Of a DNA stretch of 51,118 nucleotides, positions 39,712-49,190 are shown one piece after another (the first letter of the stretch is position 1; every line of letters starts with the position of its first letter). The notes under the pieces were generated by a model. That model was not told where the DNA came from. It saw nothing but the letters and a program-made list of their open reading frames with translations, and did no database searches. The stretch comes from Candidatus Poribacteria bacterium (lineage in GTDB: Bacteria; Poribacteria; WGA-4E; WGA-3G): positions 1 to 51,118 of the forward strand of contig PYJC01000073.1 in the NCBI GenBank assembly GCA_003635255.1, read 5' to 3'. Position numbers and translations under genes: made by a program.

Positions 39712-42075
39712 TCATCTATTACGCCGATCTTCGACCCAACGAAGAATCATCTCGCGGTTTTCGATGTCACCGTATTGTTGGAACCAGTCAGCAAGTTGTT
39801 TACCGATTTCAATGAGAAGTGAATCCATCTCTTTGGATTTGGATTTCAAGGCGAGTTGATATTTCTCCACTGCCGCATCCGTCTGTTTACGTTTGATCAA
39901 AGTAATGGCAAGCGCACATTGAACCTGCGTGAGGGTATCACTTCTCCACCGCCGGATCAGTTGTGATTCTAACGACAATAGATTCCTGAACGCTGGCATG
40001 TTGATTGGATCTTTCTGAAGAACAATTTCAAAACACGCAAGTGCTTTCTGATGTTCCGCCTGCACGAGATAGAGATAACCGAGGGTGTTGTAAATCTCGA
40101 TATTTCGCTTGGATTCAGGAATGGACTCGAATTCAGTGATAGCGGCGGCGTACTGCCGTTGTCCCATGAGTGAATTCCCGCGTCGGATTCGCAAGTTAAT
40201 CTGTTCCTCCTTCGCTTGTAGGTTCTCCGGTTCTTGTGCTAAAACCCGCGACACTTCGATGGCGGCATGCTCGTAGTTCCCCGCACCCTGATAGGCGTTT
40301 GCCAAACTCAAGCGCAAATTCAGGTCGGTAGGCGCGAGTCGGAGTGCCTCTTGAAGCAACTGAATCGCTGTGGTGTACTCAGCTGTATCGCTGAGGCTTC
40401 GGGCGTAGTGGTGATAAGCGGCAATGAGATTGTGTAGGGCATGCTCAGCGTTCGGATCGGTATTGTAAACGTGTTGGAACGCAGACAGTGCCTCAGCATA
40501 GTCGCCTTTTTTCAGATATAACTCCCCGAGTAAATTGCGGATATGCGTTTCATTCGGGTGAAGTTTCTGTAATTCGAGATATGCTTTTATGGCTTCGTCT
40601 AATTCACCCGCTTCGTTATGCGCGTCCGCTTTTCGGGTAAAGGCATCACCCAAGTTTGTGCGAGCGACAGCAAGTGTCGGCATTAACCGCAACGCGTTGC
40701 GATACGCATCAATTGCTACGTCCCATTTTTCGCTATTTCGCAAGGTTACACCATAGTTGTTATAGCATTTCGCAAGTTGATGTTTCGTGAGTGCATCAAC
40801 GGGATTAATATCCATTGCTTTCTGATAATACCCGATCGCTGTTTCAAATTGTCCCGCTTGCGCGTATCCGTTACCCATGAGTTGATAGGTAGGGGCATCG
40901 AGCGGGTCCATCCGAAGCACCCGTTCAAAAATGGCAGTGGCGGTCTCAAAGTCTTTTGCCGCTAACGCTTTGAATCCCTTTGCACGAAGCAGTTGATGTA
41001 AATTTCGCCGCGCAGCTTTATGATACGGCGCGATGTGCAGTGCCTTTTCAAACGCGTGTATCGCCTTTTCGACATCTTTTTTATCATGGTAGAAAATGCC
41101 GAGCGTATTGTAATCCGCTGGCGACGGTTTCTGGATTATCCGTTTCTCAAGAAGTCTGATCGCTTCATGCGTTCTGCCTGTTTCGTAGTAGGCTTGAATC
41201 AGTTTCTCTATTGCAGGTTGAAATTTAGTATCTAACTGCCTACAGGTCAGAAAACTCCTGATTGCGAATGCTGTATCGCCTTTATCAAAGTAGACGGTGC
41301 CAAGCAGATAGTGTAACCGAAGATGTTTTTTCTTATCTGCGTGGGGTTTCTCTTCAATCTCAGTTTTCAAGACCTTGATAGCGATGTCGTGTTGTGACGT
41401 ATTAAGGGGTGTATTATAAAGCTGACGCAGCGTAGTTATATCACGTGCAGATGGGTGTTGTGCTGTCGCAGTCGCATAACTGATATCGCCGGGGTGTGGG
41501 CTATGTCCCCATAACCCGATCGCGTGTCCAAACTCATGGAGGCACACCGTCCGCATCTCTTCTTGTGATAATTCACCGATAGTACCGTCACCTTCCAACA
41601 TGAGGATAACCTCGACAGTAAACGGCGGTGAAGCAGCCCAGACAGCCTGATCCTGTGCAACCGTCTGTTTTGTATCCATCAGACGTGTAAGTTCCGCACT
41701 GCCAAGTCTCATGTCCTGAAAGTCACTGTGGAGGCCGCTGTGCCCCCAGCTGACGCGAATATCTGCGTTCTGAGGGGTCTCGGTCTCTTCAAAACGGATG
41801 TCACCGTTACTGACGTTTTGCCATTCTTGCATGGCGTATCGGATTTCAGGCAGATATGGACTCTCTTTCAGGACAGGCGAGATGTACACCTGAATCGGCA
41901 TCTGTGTGAAACGGGTGATTCTTCCCTGAGAAAAGAGGGTAATATGGTCGAAGTAATCGGTAGGCGCGGATGGATACGCTACGCTATCTAAGACATGCCC
42001 TGCCGGAGCGTGTGTTATAAGAACGAAAACCATAAAGGTAACACTGAGAAAAGTCTGTAAAGTTCTTGCTGACAT
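39712..42075 (-). CDS. Exported metzincin-like metalloprotease fused to TPR repeats
   Basis: 787 residues with GGAAGGG before ATG 42075. A signal peptide covers the first about 26 residues. Residues about 40-210 are a matrixin-like zinc protease: IQVYISPV, EWQNVSNGDIRFEET, ADIRVSWG and HEFGHAIGLWGHSPHPGD (HExxHxxGxxH, near 177-188). The Met-turn that should follow (DIMY in relatives) reads DISYA here, so the usual Met is Ser. From about residue 220 to the end there are roughly fifteen TPR units. It probably acts outside the inner membrane, with the TPR array presenting or holding substrates. Activity should be possible, but the Met-turn change is unusual. Confidence 0.9.
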   Translation of the reverse strand: MSARTLQTFLSVTFMVFVLITHAPAGHVLDSVAYPSAPTDYFDHITLFSQGRITRFTQMPIQVYISPVLKESPYLPEIRYAMQEWQNVSNGDIRFEETETPQNADIRVSWGHSGLHSDFQDMRLGSAELTRLMDTKQTVAQDQAVWAASPPFTVEVILMLEGDGTIGELSQEEMRTVCLHEFGHAIGLWGHSPHPGDISYATATAQHPSARDITTLRQLYNTPLNTSQHDIAIKVLKTEIEEKPHADKKKHLRLHYLLGTVYFDKGDTAFAIRSFLTCRQLDTKFQPAIEKLIQAYYETGRTHEAIRLLEKRIIQKPSPADYNTLGIFYHDKKDVEKAIHAFEKALHIAPYHKAARRNLHQLLRAKGFKALAAKDFETATAIFERVLRMDPLDAPTYQLMGNGYAQAGQFETAIGYYQKAMDINPVDALTKHQLAKCYNNYGVTLRNSEKWDVAIDAYRNALRLMPTLAVARTNLGDAFTRKADAHNEAGELDEAIKAYLELQKLHPNETHIRNLLGELYLKKGDYAEALSAFQHVYNTDPNAEHALHNLIAAYHHYARSLSDTAEYTTAIQLLQEALRLAPTDLNLRLSLANAYQGAGNYEHAAIEVSRVLAQEPENLQAKEEQINLRIRRGNSLMGQRQYAAAITEFESIPESKRNIEIYNTLGYLYLVQAEHQKALACFEIVLQKDPINMPAFRNLLSLESQLIRRWRSDTLTQVQCALAITLIKRKQTDAAVEKYQLALKSKSKEMDSLLIEIGKQLADWFQQYGDIENREMILRWVEDRRNR

Positions 42076-42103
42076 AGAAAACCCTTCCGCTTTGATGTCC
42101 GAG

Positions 42104-43261
42104 TTAACTCCGACTCGCTAATTTATTTGAAAAGATACTGATTAACCCACCTAACATCACATACCCAAAAATAACCTCCAGCGTGACGAAAAAACGCGCA
42201 GAGGCATTGTCCGCTACCACATCTCCAAAACCGAGGGTTGTAAAGGTGACGACACTAAAATAGAAACAGCTCCAGAAAGTTAGAGGCTCCCCGCTATATG
42301 TCCCTGTAGCTTGGTAAAATTGGGGTGTGAGGTCTCGGAACCATGTCGGCATCCACGTCGGGAGCGGCATGTACGCCAAGGCAAACAGAAATGCAAAGAA
42401 AAGGGACCAAAATGCCCAAAGCATTAAACTCCGTCCATAATCGGAACTCCAGCGCCATAAGTGTGCTAACACTGGATTCGCTTGATTGAAGGCACGGATG
42501 AATTGTTGGTCAGCCACATAACGTTTAAAGAACGGGTTGGCAACTTCATCTACATGTTGACTATCCAAATAGAATTCGGTCGCACGGTGCGGTTTTTTCC
42601 TAAGTTTCGCACTGATTTCGCGAAAGAGTGTGTTCGGAACGTACTGCACTTCGCGAAACGCTGCGACAGAAAAAAATTGCGTGGCAGTAAAGTTGGCGGT
42701 ACCGAGAAATGTGGCGTTATTGAACGCTGTCGTTTCAGGAAACAATGCGCCTGTGCAATCAAGTATGCCTTGAAATAACGCACGCCGAAAATTGACTTCA
42801 TTGTGGAAGTTAGTCTCGTGGAATACGACATTTTCACGGAATTGGACCCTATGAAAATCAGCGACGTTGTAAAATCTCGCTCGCCAAAAACTGGCACTCT
42901 TATGGAAGATCGCACTGTGGAAATCAGCGCGCCGCTGGAAGATCGTCTCACGGAATGCACAGGGACCGTGTAAGATGGCTTCATCGAAATCAAGGTCATC
43001 CTCAAAGAGCGTGCGCCGAAAATCTACCTCTCGTTGGAAGACAACCGTTCGGAAATTGACGATGTTTTTAAACGTACACCCGATGCAAGAAAGACTCTTG
43101 TTCAGGAGAATTCGATCGTATTCGTCGCGTTCCAATTCGACAGAAAAGATATCGACAACCCCTTCAATGATACAGTTCGTGAATGTAATCGAGGTCGCAT
43201 CGCTTTGGAGTGCTGCAAGGAAGTCTTTTGCTTTAAGTGTTTCGCTGTGCTTTTCGTACAT
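42104..43261 (-). CDS. Pentapeptide-repeat / two-helix potassium channel fusion, copy 1
   Basis: 385 residues from ATG 43261 behind AAAGG. Residues about 55-220 consist of A(D/N)F-type pentapeptide repeats with Phe at every fifth place (VNFRTVVFQREVDFRRTLFE ... ADFHRVQFRENVVFHETNFH), forming a right-handed quadrilateral beta-helix. A linker VANPFFKRYVADQQFIRAF leads to two membrane helices (LMLWAFWSLFFAFLFALAYM; FFVTLEVIFGYVMLGGLISI). Between them lie the pore helix FWSCFYFSVVTFTTLGFGDV, with the TLGFGD selectivity filter near 340. It should form a tetrameric cation, probably K+, channel with a cytoplasmic pentapeptide domain. A close paralogue is at 47785. Confidence 0.93.
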   Translation of the reverse strand: MYEKHSETLKAKDFLAALQSDATSITFTNCIIEGVVDIFSVELERDEYDRILLNKSLSCIGCTFKNIVNFRTVVFQREVDFRRTLFEDDLDFDEAILHGPCAFRETIFQRRADFHSAIFHKSASFWRARFYNVADFHRVQFRENVVFHETNFHNEVNFRRALFQGILDCTGALFPETTAFNNATFLGTANFTATQFFSVAAFREVQYVPNTLFREISAKLRKKPHRATEFYLDSQHVDEVANPFFKRYVADQQFIRAFNQANPVLAHLWRWSSDYGRSLMLWAFWSLFFAFLFALAYMPLPTWMPTWFRDLTPQFYQATGTYSGEPLTFWSCFYFSVVTFTTLGFGDVVADNASARFFVTLEVIFGYVMLGGLISIFSNKLASRS

Positions 43262-43370
43262 CTCTGCCTTTCGCCTTGATATTTATTTTTACGAGCAAAT
43301 GCCCTTTTTTCATTTGGTCCCAATCTATAGTGAATCCTAAAAATAAAGAGACACCTTCCTCCCCCCGGTC

Positions 43371-43392
43371 GGTTCGGTTTCCTAACCGAACC
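43371..43392. repeat. REP-like palindrome, copy C
   Basis: GGTTCGGTT, loop TCCT, AACCGAACC, identical in all 22 bases to the copy at 33249-33270. It lies 23 bp after the stop of the AAA ATPase gene and before the channel gene. Confidence 0.85.
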
Positions 43393-43414
43393 AGTATGGA
43401 GTGTCCTATTAATT

Positions 43415-44860
43415 CTAAACTTTACTATAAAATTCTGCCAGAAGATCGGCAAGTGGATTTTCAAGAATAGTCTCCGATTCCGGCTGTACAATAGCATGGC
43501 TCCTACCCTTTTTAAGATGATAGACTTCAACGTCGTCAGGATTTAACCAACATAACTTCGGGGTGAAGGCTTCCATCTCTGCAGCAGCCTCCGGTCCTTT
43601 TTCCGACAATTGTCCAGCAGTTAATAAATTTTTAAGAATCGCCAATAGATACGGGCTATGGGTTGTCATGACAATCTGACTATCAATGTGATTCCGCATC
43701 AGGGCGATAATATACATGAGGTGCTTTTGTGCGATGGGATGTAGGTGTGCTTCCGGTTCTTCGATGACTCGGAAGATGACTTCGTTGTAAAGTATATTCA
43801 TAAACATATCTTGTAGAATCCGTATGATGTTTTGCTGTCCTGTTGATGCCTTCTCCAAGAAAGCCGCGTTTTCACCGGTCGGATGCAAAAAAAGGCGTGA
43901 TTCGGAAATCTCGCTTATAACGCCATGTTCGGTGTCTAAGATACGCGAGATTTCTTTGAGTAAGAATTCCATCATCGGTTTATCAATACTATCTGATTCC
44001 GCTTCAGCCTTTTCATCGAAAATGTTGTGAAAATTCTTTGTACTAAAAGTATCAAGAAATTCCTCGTTCTTTTCCAAGAAGCGGGCAACAAGATGTAGGT
44101 TCGCACGTGGACGCGTCGCGGCACGCGTTTGGAGATCGCTTTTTATGCCACCGTAGAAGATCCGTTTAAGAGCATCAGGATAGTTGACAGCGATATTTCT
44201 ATCCGCAGGAATAAAAAGACTGTCGCGGTAGGTCCCAGCTAACTTTTCAGTGATATCGCTTATCCCGATTGCCATCTTTAATATAAAAAAGAACCGTTCA
44301 TTTGTTTTAGATATCTGCTCGTTGTCCTCTGAAGGTGCTTCTGTTTTTGGAGGTGGATCGACATCCGTTGTATCACTAAGTAGTTGTTTTTTGTCAAGTC
44401 CTTTCAACTTTTCTTGTAAAGCATAACAGAGAGTTTCGACCTCATCCATAACAGCGGGCAGCTCAATATTGAGCGTTTTTTCATCGTCTAAGGTCAACTT
44501 AATTGCGCTTTCCGCGCTATAGTGGTACGTGATTTCAAACGGTTTTATAGCGTCATTATCTTCTGTCGTTGGTATTAACTCACTAACACTGCCAAAAAAC
44601 TCCCGGAATTTATGTGCGATTTGTGTACGGAATACTGTTGACAGATCTTGTGGAACGGGTTTCAGATTTTCTGGTGGATACGTATTAATTTGTTTGATGT
44701 ACTGACGAAAATCGCGAATTAACTCGTGAAAAAAATACAACAGCTTCGCCAGAACGCTTTTGCCACTAGCTGTCGCGCCGATGAAGACGACTAAAGTCTT
44801 ATCCATGTTGATTTCTGCTTCTCGAATATTTATGAAGTTTTTGACAACCAGTTTAGGCAT
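43415..44860 (-). CDS. OLD-like AAA ATPase (AAA_15/AAA_21 type)
   Basis: 481 residues from ATG 44860, where homologues begin (MPKLVVKNFINIREAEINM); the open frame further upstream runs into a repeat element. Walker A GATASGKS is at residues 28-35. A long helical insert follows. Then TGQQNIIRILQDMF is the signature region, FRVIEEPEAHLHPIAQKHLM the Walker B and D-loop, and QIVMTTHSPYLLAILKNLL the switch His. No TOPRIM nuclease domain follows. Such ABC-type ATPases occur in anti-phage systems (OLD, Septu-like, retron partners) and as stand-alone proteins. No effector gene is adjacent, so its role is open. Confidence 0.88.
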   Translation of the reverse strand: MPKLVVKNFINIREAEINMDKTLVVFIGATASGKSVLAKLLYFFHELIRDFRQYIKQINTYPPENLKPVPQDLSTVFRTQIAHKFREFFGSVSELIPTTEDNDAIKPFEITYHYSAESAIKLTLDDEKTLNIELPAVMDEVETLCYALQEKLKGLDKKQLLSDTTDVDPPPKTEAPSEDNEQISKTNERFFFILKMAIGISDITEKLAGTYRDSLFIPADRNIAVNYPDALKRIFYGGIKSDLQTRAATRPRANLHLVARFLEKNEEFLDTFSTKNFHNIFDEKAEAESDSIDKPMMEFLLKEISRILDTEHGVISEISESRLFLHPTGENAAFLEKASTGQQNIIRILQDMFMNILYNEVIFRVIEEPEAHLHPIAQKHLMYIIALMRNHIDSQIVMTTHSPYLLAILKNLLTAGQLSEKGPEAAAEMEAFTPKLCWLNPDDVEVYHLKKGRSHAIVQPESETILENPLADLLAEFYSKV

Positions 44861-44910
44861 AAAGTTTCCGTGAGGTGAGAAGTAGGTGATTAAGACTGTT
44901 CTTCTGCCTC

Positions 44911-45033
44911 GGTAGGTGCGGTTTTGCGGCGTATTCGTCCAAATTTGGTTTACCACACGCGAAAACCAAATTTTGTTTCACAATAAGAGGGCTTTACATT
45001 TGCGATTTGCATTCCTAACCGCACTGAGTCTGG
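44911..45033. repeat. Interrupted REP-like element, copy D
   Basis: The left half GGTAGGTGCGGTTT (44911-44924) and right half CCTAACCGCACTGAGTCTGG (45014-45033) correspond to the two arms of copy A at 5001-5035, but about 90 bp separate them instead of three. The inserted piece itself has an inverted repeat, CAAATTTGGTTT / AAAACCAAATTTTG, at 44940-44975. It overlaps the region just upstream of the ATPase start. Confidence 0.6.
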
Positions 45034-45072
45034 AAGGAAGGCGGGGTTTCCTAACTAACGGAAAGTCTCGGG

Positions 45073-46233
45073 TTAATTAGGGATCTGTGTCCACCCTTTG
45101 CTTGCTCGAATCGCGTCAATAGCAATTTGGTAACGCCAGCCATCTTGAAATGTCAGATATGGTTCGTGAGGACAGTCCTCAATATCCCCAAGAAAATCAC
45201 GAACAAGCGCAACCCATTTGTTTTGGATGTCGTCCCCAATGCGTGGTAGATCATCTGTTAAAGTTTGTGGGACAGTCAATTCTTCGCTCGTTTCACCAAC
45301 ATGTTTTGTAAGAGGCGACAGGATATGTCCGCCCCTTCCGACAAGCGTTCCGTGCGTCCCATAGAAATACCAGCCCCCTTTTGGAGAGTGGGTGGGCACA
45401 CCCGGATGCGTGCGCATTGTTACGAGAATGCTATCTTCAGTATCTGAAGGCTCTGAAGACCCCAATTTAAAAAACGCCGAATAATCCCATTCTGCATCAC
45501 ACACCCGCCATTCAAGTTTTGATGCCGCTTCAGTTGTAATCTCTCTGCGCCGCCATACCCGAAAGTCGCGGATCTCCGGCACGACAGGTGCTTTCCTAAT
45601 AGCCGTTTTGGCTTCACCGACAGCCGAGACGATTTTCATGCCCGTCATCCGTTCCAACATACCGAGCCGATGTGTGAGTCCATTGTTCAAGGCACCGCCA
45701 CCGTGCGCCAACGAACTCATCCAATTCCACGGTTTTATTGTATTTGAAGAGGTGTTGTGTGAAATCCGACGGCTGTATCCTATATCGACTGCCGTCAACT
45801 CGCCGATAGCGTGCTGCTGCGTCAACAATTCTCGCACGTAAGCGACACTTGGGTCGTATAGATGCGTTGCGGCGAAAGCATGTTTCAATCCAGTGTCTTT
45901 GACGAGAGTGTAGATGTGTCCTGCTTCTTCCGCAGTGAGTGCTAAAGGCTTCTCGCTGATAATATGGCAACCGAGCTCTACAGCCAACGTAATGACCTCT
46001 GTTCGCAAGATTGCCGGCGTTGTAACAGCGACAATATCGGGTTTATGTTTCAGTAGACTCTTTCGCCAATCCGTTGAAGCCTCTGGTACCCCTAATCCTG
46101 ACGCAACTTTCTGCACTATATCAGGTTTTCTGGCACAGATAGCCAATACTTCAACACCGTAATGTTGAAATGCTTTTGTATGTCCTTCCGCTGACCAACC
46201 TGCGCCAACAACAACCGCTTTTAACTTTTTCAT
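45073..46233 (-). CDS. Gfo/Idh/MocA family oxidoreductase
   Basis: 386 residues. The Rossmann start is KAVVVGAGWSAEGHTKAFQH. EVLAICARK and the catalytic-Lys motif HIISEKPLALTAEEAGHIY follow. The C-terminal domain has SLAHGGGALNNGLTHRLGML with the active-site-like HR. Its ATG overlaps the TAA of the upstream DUF1501 gene (TAATG), so the two are translationally coupled. In planctomycete-like genomes such oxidoreductases often accompany DUF1501 in carbohydrate or sulfated-glycan loci. The substrate is unknown. Confidence 0.92.
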   Translation of the reverse strand: MKKLKAVVVGAGWSAEGHTKAFQHYGVEVLAICARKPDIVQKVASGLGVPEASTDWRKSLLKHKPDIVAVTTPAILRTEVITLAVELGCHIISEKPLALTAEEAGHIYTLVKDTGLKHAFAATHLYDPSVAYVRELLTQQHAIGELTAVDIGYSRRISHNTSSNTIKPWNWMSSLAHGGGALNNGLTHRLGMLERMTGMKIVSAVGEAKTAIRKAPVVPEIRDFRVWRRREITTEAASKLEWRVCDAEWDYSAFFKLGSSEPSDTEDSILVTMRTHPGVPTHSPKGGWYFYGTHGTLVGRGGHILSPLTKHVGETSEELTVPQTLTDDLPRIGDDIQNKWVALVRDFLGDIEDCPHEPYLTFQDGWRYQIAIDAIRASKGWTQIPN

Positions 46234-47714
46234 TAGGCTAAAATCTCGTTGACGACCCGCGCTTTCTCCTCAACCCCCGTTAACCGGTGATCAAGCCCTT
46301 GGAACTTGTAGGTCAACCGTTCATGATCAATGCCGAGTTGGTTAAGAATCGTAGCGTTTAGGTCGCGAACAGAGACCGGGTCTTTGATGATATTATAACT
46401 GAAATCGTCGGTTTCGCCGTGTACGATCCCGCCTTTAACACCAGCACCAGCCATCCACATCGTGAAGCATTTCGGGTGATGGTCGCGTCCGTAGTTATCC
46501 TTCTTAAGCGCGCCTTGGCAATAAACGGTGCGTCCAAATTCACCACCCCAGATAACGAGGGTATCGTCGAGCATACCGCGTTGTTTCAGGTCTTGGACAA
46601 GTGCTGTTGAGGGTTGATCAATGTCGCGTGCTTGGTTACGGATGTCCTTCGGCAGGTTTCCGTGTTGGTCCCAACCACGATGGAAGATTTGGACGAGTCG
46701 GACATCGCGCTCCATCATCCGCCGTGCGAGGATGCAGCAGTTGGCAAAGGTACCGGGTGTGTTAACATCGGGACCATACATCTCCAGAACGTTAGCGGGT
46801 TCCTGCTTCAGGTCTGTCAGTTCCGGGACAGAAGACTGCATCCGAAACGCCATCTCGTATTGTGAGATACGCGCATGTGTTTCCGGATCACCGACTTCTT
46901 CGTAGAGTTCCTCGTTAAGTTTGACCAGCGAATCGAGCATCTGTTTCCGTGCGTTTTCGCTCATACCTTTCGGGTTTGAGAGGAATAGCACCGGATCGCC
47001 TTGGCTACGGAGGAGCACACCTTGATGTTCGGACGGAAGGAACCCGGAACCCCAGAGGCGGTTATAGAGGGCTTGTGCCGACTTTCTGCCTGTCCACGTA
47101 GCATTCATCACAATAAAAGAGGGGAGATTCTTGTTTTCAGTGCCTAACCCATAACTGAGCCATGCGCCGAGGCTCGGTTTACCGGGGGTCTCATTGCCGG
47201 TACAAACATAAGTGATCGCCGGATCGTGATTAATCGCTTCAGTGTGCAACGATTTAATAATCGCGATGTCTTTGACCATAGAAGCGGTATGCGGTAGCAA
47301 CTCGCTGAGCCATGCGCCATCGCTGCCGTTGTCGTGCTGCTTGAACTCAAAGATAGAAGGCGCGATTGGGAAACGGTTCTGACCAGAGGTCATCGTCGTG
47401 AGACGTTGTCCCATCCGTACCGTTTCGGGGAGGTCTTTATCAAACCATTCCCCCATCTTCGGTTTATAGTCATAGAGATCCATCTGCGACGGTGCGCCGG
47501 ACATGAAGAGATAAATCGCGCGTTTCGCTTTCGGCGCGAAATGCGGGAGTTCAGGCAGCCCACCTGTCTGTGGTATCGCTTGTTGTTCAAGGGCATTTAC
47601 AAGCGTGTTCGGCAGTAATGAAGCGAGAGCTGCACCACCGAGACCCATCGCACATTTACCGAAAAATTGTCGGCGCGTTTCAAGCTTCAGATATTCTTTA
47701 ATTGGATCCACCAT
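46233..47714 (-). CDS. DUF1501 protein, Tat-exported, copy 1
   Basis: 493 residues with AAAGGAG before ATG 47714. The N-terminus has a twin-arginine signal, [20 protein letters not shown], so it should be exported folded. The body has the alkaline-phosphatase/sulfatase-like fold marks of DUF1501: [20 protein letters not shown] near 68-87, [54 protein letters not shown] and [21 protein letters not shown]. The conserved Asp, His and Gly positions suggest metal binding. Biochemical function is not established. The usual DUF1549/DUF1553 cytochrome partner is not in this window. Coupled to the oxidoreductase downstream. Confidence 0.93.
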   Translation of the reverse strand: MVDPIKEYLKLETRRQFFGKCAMGLGGAALASLLPNTLVNALEQQAIPQTGGLPELPHFAPKAKRAIYLFMSGAPSQMDLYDYKPKMGEWFDKDLPETVRMGQRLTTMTSGQNRFPIAPSIFEFKQHDNGSDGAWLSELLPHTASMVKDIAIIKSLHTEAINHDPAITYVCTGNETPGKPSLGAWLSYGLGTENKNLPSFIVMNATWTGRKSAQALYNRLWGSGFLPSEHQGVLLRSQGDPVLFLSNPKGMSENARKQMLDSLVKLNEELYEEVGDPETHARISQYEMAFRMQSSVPELTDLKQEPANVLEMYGPDVNTPGTFANCCILARRMMERDVRLVQIFHRGWDQHGNLPKDIRNQARDIDQPSTALVQDLKQRGMLDDTLVIWGGEFGRTVYCQGALKKDNYGRDHHPKCFTMWMAGAGVKGGIVHGETDDFSYNIIKDPVSVRDLNATILNQLGIDHERLTYKFQGLDHRLTGVEEKARVVNEILA

Positions 47715-47784
47715 TGGTCTCCTTTAAGATGTTGCTCCTTAATCTAGGTATTACAATCCTTACTAAAGTTTCAAATACTGAATG

Positions 47785-48945
47785 TTAACTCCTGCTCGCA
47801 AGTTTATTCGCAAAAATACTGATTAATCCGCCAAGCATTATATATCCGAACATGACTTCAAGGGTAACGAGGATACGCGCAGAGGTATTGGCGGCAACCA
47901 CATCCCCGAACCCAAGGGTCGTAAAGGTTACGATACTAAAGTAAAAAGATTTCCAGAATGTTAAGTTTTCATTGGCTTCGGTATTAATGGCTTGGTGAAA
48001 TTGAGGCGTTGTCTCTTGTAGCCATTCCGGATACCACGTTGGTGCCGGCATATACACAAGTGAAAACGAAAGCGCGATGAGTAGGGACCATAATGCCCAA
48101 AGCGCGAGACTACGACCATAATCTGAACTCCATTTCCAAACGAATGCCCACAACGGGTTTTTCTCTTTGAAGGCACGGATGAACTGCTGATCTGCCACAT
48201 AACGTTTGAAAAAAGGATTCAAGACCCCATTAATATCTTCATTGTTCAAATAGAATTCCGTTGGCTGCTCAGATTGATGGCGCAACTTGTTGAGCAACGA
48301 TTGCCATATTGTGTCCGAGGTGAAACTCACCTGACGATAAGATACCGCAACAGCGAACCGGGCAGCAGTGAAGTCTGTTTTTCCAAGAAACGTTGCCTCA
48401 TTAAAGATCACCGTTTCTGAGCATTGGGCTTGTACGAAGTCCAACTCGTTAGAAAAAAATGCCGCTTTGAAATGCACAGTATCTTGAAAAATCGCGTTTC
48501 TGAAAACCCCATTTTCTGAGAATCGGGTCTCATTGAAATCTGCAACCTGCTGAAAATGCGTTTTTGAAAACCGCGCCATTCCGTGAAAAATTGTTCCACG
48601 GAAAAGTGCTGAACCTTCAAACACTGACTCTCCGAAGTCGCAAGCACTTTCAAACACACTCTTTCGGAGATAAACGGCATCTTGGAAGACAGAATTTCCG
48701 AAAAACACCTCTTTTTTGAAAACGGTATTCTCGAATTTGATAGCGTTTTTAAACGTGCACCGGATACAAACAATTTCCTTATCAACCGCGAATTTGCCTT
48801 CAACATCTACTTCGGATTCAGGTGAAAAGACGAGTGGCCCATCAATTATACAATCTGTCAGAAACACGCTTTCGTAATCCGATTGCAAAAGCGAAAGGAA
48901 TGTGTCTGCCTCAAGCGTCTGTTCAGTACCGTGATAAATCTGCAT
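47785..48945 (-). CDS. Pentapeptide-repeat / two-helix potassium channel fusion, copy 2
   Basis: 386 residues from ATG 48945 with GGAG upstream. It has the same plan as the protein at 42104. Pentapeptide repeats fill about 60-220 (IKFENTVFKKEVFFGNSVFQ ... VHFKAAFFSNELDFVQAQCS). The shared linker is NPFFKRYVADQQFIRAFKEK, then the helix LALWALWSLLIALSFSLVYM, the pore FWKSFYFSIVTFTTLGFGDV and the helix LVTLEVMFGYIMLGGLISIF. The membrane part is much more alike between the copies than the pentapeptide part, so the sensor or binding domain has diverged while the pore was kept. It stands between the two DUF1501 copies. Confidence 0.93.
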   Translation of the reverse strand: MQIYHGTEQTLEADTFLSLLQSDYESVFLTDCIIDGPLVFSPESEVDVEGKFAVDKEIVCIRCTFKNAIKFENTVFKKEVFFGNSVFQDAVYLRKSVFESACDFGESVFEGSALFRGTIFHGMARFSKTHFQQVADFNETRFSENGVFRNAIFQDTVHFKAAFFSNELDFVQAQCSETVIFNEATFLGKTDFTAARFAVAVSYRQVSFTSDTIWQSLLNKLRHQSEQPTEFYLNNEDINGVLNPFFKRYVADQQFIRAFKEKNPLWAFVWKWSSDYGRSLALWALWSLLIALSFSLVYMPAPTWYPEWLQETTPQFHQAINTEANENLTFWKSFYFSIVTFTTLGFGDVVAANTSARILVTLEVMFGYIMLGGLISIFANKLASRS

Positions 48946-49190
48946 ATTAGCTCCATGCGGCTCGAAAACTGTAGACGCGAAAATTTCACGTATAGACAGA
49001 GATGAAGGCTACAATTGAGCGTTTTATGAAGATGTGCGCGTGTGAAGCACGCTAACGCTGCGTTATGCCATTTTTCATATTATCGGTTTCATCGAAGCAC
49101 AGGAACCTCGGTGAACGGGAAACCACCCGTCCAAGATCAGACAGCAGTTGAATAATACGCGTTATGTCTACGATCCAAATAGGATCGGTA

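Noticed and set aside
48946..49190. Non-coding gap between channel copy 2 and DUF1501 copy 2
   Set aside because: Searched for small genes, hairpins with T runs and the repeat families listed above; nothing convincing.
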